Source: Acidobacteriota bacterium (GTDB taxonomy: Bacteria; Acidobacteriota; Terriglobia; Terriglobales; Acidobacteriaceae). From it: DNA of 7,717 nucleotides. The DNA lies in the NCBI GenBank assembly GCA_003225655.1, contig QIAW01000304.1, forward strand, positions 1 through 7,717, given 5' to 3'. Position numbers and translations under genes: made by a program. The notes beneath the pieces were generated by a model that ran no database searches, had not been told where the DNA came from, and saw only the letters and a list, made by a program, of their open reading frames with translations. This document shows, in pieces, positions 6,476-7,717 of the stretch. Within the stretch, counting starts at the first letter, position 1. Each line of letters starts with the position of its first letter.

Positions 6476-6524
6476 AAACTGGCGACTGGAAACCGCGAAC
6501 TAAGAATTGAAAGCTGAGAGCTGC
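6476..6524 (+). repeat. 7-bp periodic repeat, copy C: seven degenerate units
   Basis: The 49 bases between the convergent genes divide into AAACTGG, CGACTGG, AAACCGC, GAACTAA, GAATTGA, AAGCTGA and GAGCTGC. Units are degenerate but hold a 7-base register around RAACTGR. Length and unit number match copy B. It ends two bases before the mdh stop codon. No terminator-like hairpin is visible between the unknown membrane-protein gene and mdh. Confidence 0.6.
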
Positions 6525-6526
6525 CC

Positions 6527-7453
6527 TTACACTCCAATCACAGCCACCAACTCCTTCACCGCATCGGCGCTCTTTTGCAGGGCTGCCTGTTCTTCCGGAG
6601 TCAGCCTGATCTGGATAATTTCTTCCAGCCCGCGCGTACCGAGTTTGCACGGCACTCCCACAAAGAGTCCCTTAATGCCGTATTCTCCATCCAGATAAGC
6701 GGCGCACGGCAGAATCTTCTTTTTGTCTTTCAGGATGGCCTCGATCATCTCGGTCACTGCAGCCGAGGGAGCGTAGTAGGCGCTGCCCGCCTTCAGGTAT
6801 TTCACAATCTCGGCGCCGCCCTCGCGGGTGCGCTGCACCAGGCGCTCAACCGTGACCGCATCCAGCAATTCCGTAATTGGGATCCCGGCAACTGTGGAGT
6901 AGCGCGGCAGCGGGACCATGGTATCGCCGTGGCCACCGAGCACGAAGGCGGTCACGTTCTCGACGCTCACCTTCAGTTCCATGGCAATGAAGGCGCGGAA
7001 GCGCGCCGAATCGAGCACCCCCGCCATGCCAATCACGCGATTGCGTGAAAACTTGCTGATCTTGTATGCAGCCTGCGCCATGGCATCCAGCGGATTGGAG
7101 ACCACGATCAGGATGCTGCTGGGGGAGGCAGCGACGCATTTCCCCACAACGTCTTACATGATGGCAAAGTTCTTGGTGAGCAGGTCGTCTCGGCTCATTC
7201 CCGGCTTGCGTGGAAGTCCCGCCGTAATCACCACAATGTCGGAGTTGGCGGTTTCGGCGTAGTCGTTGGTTCCGATAACAAAGGAATCTTTCTTCTCGAT
7301 GGGCATCGCCTCCAGCAAATCCAGGCCTTTCCCCTGCGGGATGCCGTCCATAATATCCACCAACACCACATCGGCCAGCTCTTTGGAGGCAATCCAATGC
7401 GCCGCCGTCGCCCCCACGTTCCCTGCCCCCACTACTGTTACCTTCTTGCGCAT
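6527..7453 (-). pseudogene. mdh: Malate dehydrogenase (LDH-like type) with an in-frame TAA
   Basis: Mdh oxidises malate to oxaloacetate with NAD in the cytosol. The reading frame spans 308 positions, normal for the LDH-like family. GAGNVG (9-14) binds the dinucleotide and D33 is the acidic residue that favours NAD. The mobile loop PRKPGMSRDD contains R82 (oxaloacetate/malate specificity) and R88. D148 and R151 (LDSARF) and catalytic H175 (GGHGDT) follow. All are in one frame, but codon 100 is TAA (7154-7156 on the plus strand) in FAIM-stop-DVVGKC, where relatives usually have a lysine; one A-to-T change from AAA would explain it. The ATG is backed by GAGAGG (7461-7466). As written, only residues 1-99 would be made, without the catalytic histidine. 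A GTG at 7147 could start the second part but lacks a ribosome site. It lies downstream of icd. Nonsense mutation or sequence error are both open. Confidence 0.9.
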
Positions 7454-7472
7454 ATCAATCCCTCTCGTTTTC

Positions 7473-7501
7473 TTTTGTAGAGATACAATTTTGTAGAGAT
7501 A
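7473..7501. repeat. Direct repeat of TTTTGTAGAGATA upstream of mdh
   Basis: TTTTGTAGAGATA occurs at 7473-7485 and 7489-7501, a 13-bp exact repeat with a 16-base period. It lies immediately upstream of the mdh ribosome site, where a promoter or leader would be. The 9-mer TTGTAGAGA in each unit is the reverse complement of 3509-3517 in the sdh palindrome, which suggests degraded copies of one element family. I see no strong sigma70 promoter here: TATATC at 7503-7498 on the minus strand lacks a good -35. Confidence 0.65.
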
Positions 7502-7550
7502 TAAATTTCAAGCTGCCTCGGCACAGCCTGCTCACATGAGCTACCAATTT

Positions 7551-7577
7551 CTCCGCGCCTCTGCGTCTTCGCGGTGA
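7551..7577. repeat. GC-rich dispersed-type intergenic repeat between icd and mdh
   Basis: The tract has repeated GCGYCT-type steps (CTCCGCGCCTCTGCGTCT, then TCGCGGTGA). I recall similar CGCGCCTCTGCGTCTTCGCGG sequences as common intergenic repeats in many bacterial genomes, but I could not check this. It does not code for anything visible. Confidence 0.45.
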
Positions 7578-7592
7578 GCTCCAATCTGGGCT

Positions 7593-7606
7593 ATGCCAAA
7601 TGCCAA
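7593..7606. repeat. Two tandem ATGCCAA heptads just after icd
   Basis: ATGCCAA is exactly duplicated (7593-7599, 7600-7606) and followed by GTGCTTC. On the minus strand this reads as TTGGCAT heptads starting 10 bases after the icd stop. The 7-base period links it loosely with copies A-C, although the unit sequence differs. Confidence 0.5.
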
Positions 7607-7616
7607 GTGCTTCTCT

Positions 7617-7717
7617 TCATCCCATGTTTTGAATCATGTGGTCCGCGAACTCGCTGGTCTTCACTTTGGTTGCGCCCTCCATCAGCCGCTCGAAGTCATA
7701 GGTGACCTTCTTTTGCT
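7617..7717 (-). CDS. icd: Isocitrate dehydrogenase, C-terminal end (cut by the window)
   Basis: Only the last 32 residues are visible, reading YDFERLMEGATKVKTSEF then ADHMIQNMG before TGA at 7619-7617. This is the characteristic C-terminus of the NADP-type isocitrate dehydrogenase family, which converts isocitrate to 2-oxoglutarate and CO2. The 5' part lies beyond the right edge. It is on the same strand as mdh, 163 bases upstream of it, so the two may be cotranscribed, although the gap holds repeats and mdh could have its own promoter. Assignment rests on this short but distinctive tail; coenzyme use cannot be read from it. Confidence 0.85.
   Translation of the reverse strand, partial: QKKVTYDFERLMEGATKVKTSEFADHMIQNMG

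Noticed and set aside
7154..7156. Recoded TAA (stop-codon reassignment) in mdh
   Set aside because: TAA ends mdh itself (6529-6527) and sdhA, and other genes here use TAA, TAG and TGA as normal stops, so no altered code is indicated.
6918..7262. Plus-strand open frame opposite the mdh break
   Set aside because: Antisense shadow; the mdh frame on the other strand has all family motifs.

Overview
The window is an ordinary chromosomal stretch of central metabolism. It most resembles a member of the Acidobacteriota (Terriglobia/Koribacter-like). That placement is inference: the evidence is a Bacillus-type cytochrome b558 succinate dehydrogenase, an icd-mdh pair of lactate-dehydrogenase-like malate dehydrogenase type, fairly GC-rich coding sequence, and intergenic DNA full of short palindromes and 7-bp periodic repeats. 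I see no transposase, phage gene, CRISPR array, rRNA or tRNA, and no convincing new defence, secretion or biosynthetic system.

Layout, left to right. A GAF-domain-like protein gene (6-527) is read leftward. A 306-bp divergent intergenic region (528-833) follows, with mosaic palindromes, a TATAAT box for the leftward gene and a good sigma70-type promoter for the rightward genes. The sdhC-sdhA-sdhB operon (834-4314) encodes a complete three-subunit succinate:quinone oxidoreductase. Two cyclophilin-type peptidyl-prolyl isomerase genes come next: one for an exported protein, broken by a frameshift (4374-5097), and one intact and cytosolic (5170-5697). Then comes an unrecognised membrane-anchored protein (5845-6426). 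Read leftward from the right edge are the last 32 codons of icd (isocitrate dehydrogenase) and a full-length mdh (malate dehydrogenase) that carries one in-frame TAA.

The metabolic theme is the TCA cycle: Icd makes 2-oxoglutarate, SdhCAB oxidises succinate into the quinone pool, and Mdh closes the cycle to oxaloacetate. The cyclophilins and the membrane protein have no obvious link to the cycle.

The points most worth a second look are these. (1) Two conserved genes are disrupted within 3 kb: the mdh nonsense codon, and a cyclophilin frameshift that disappears exactly if a 22-bp duplication-like segment is removed. (2) A family of 7-bp periodic intergenic repeats includes two 49-bp tracts of exactly seven units; one copy supplies the -35 box of the sdh promoter and another runs into the start of sdhB. 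(3) Paired hairpins with a compensatory base change, and a perfect 12-bp-arm palindrome inside the sdh operon. The two disruptions could be sequence or assembly errors, which I cannot exclude.
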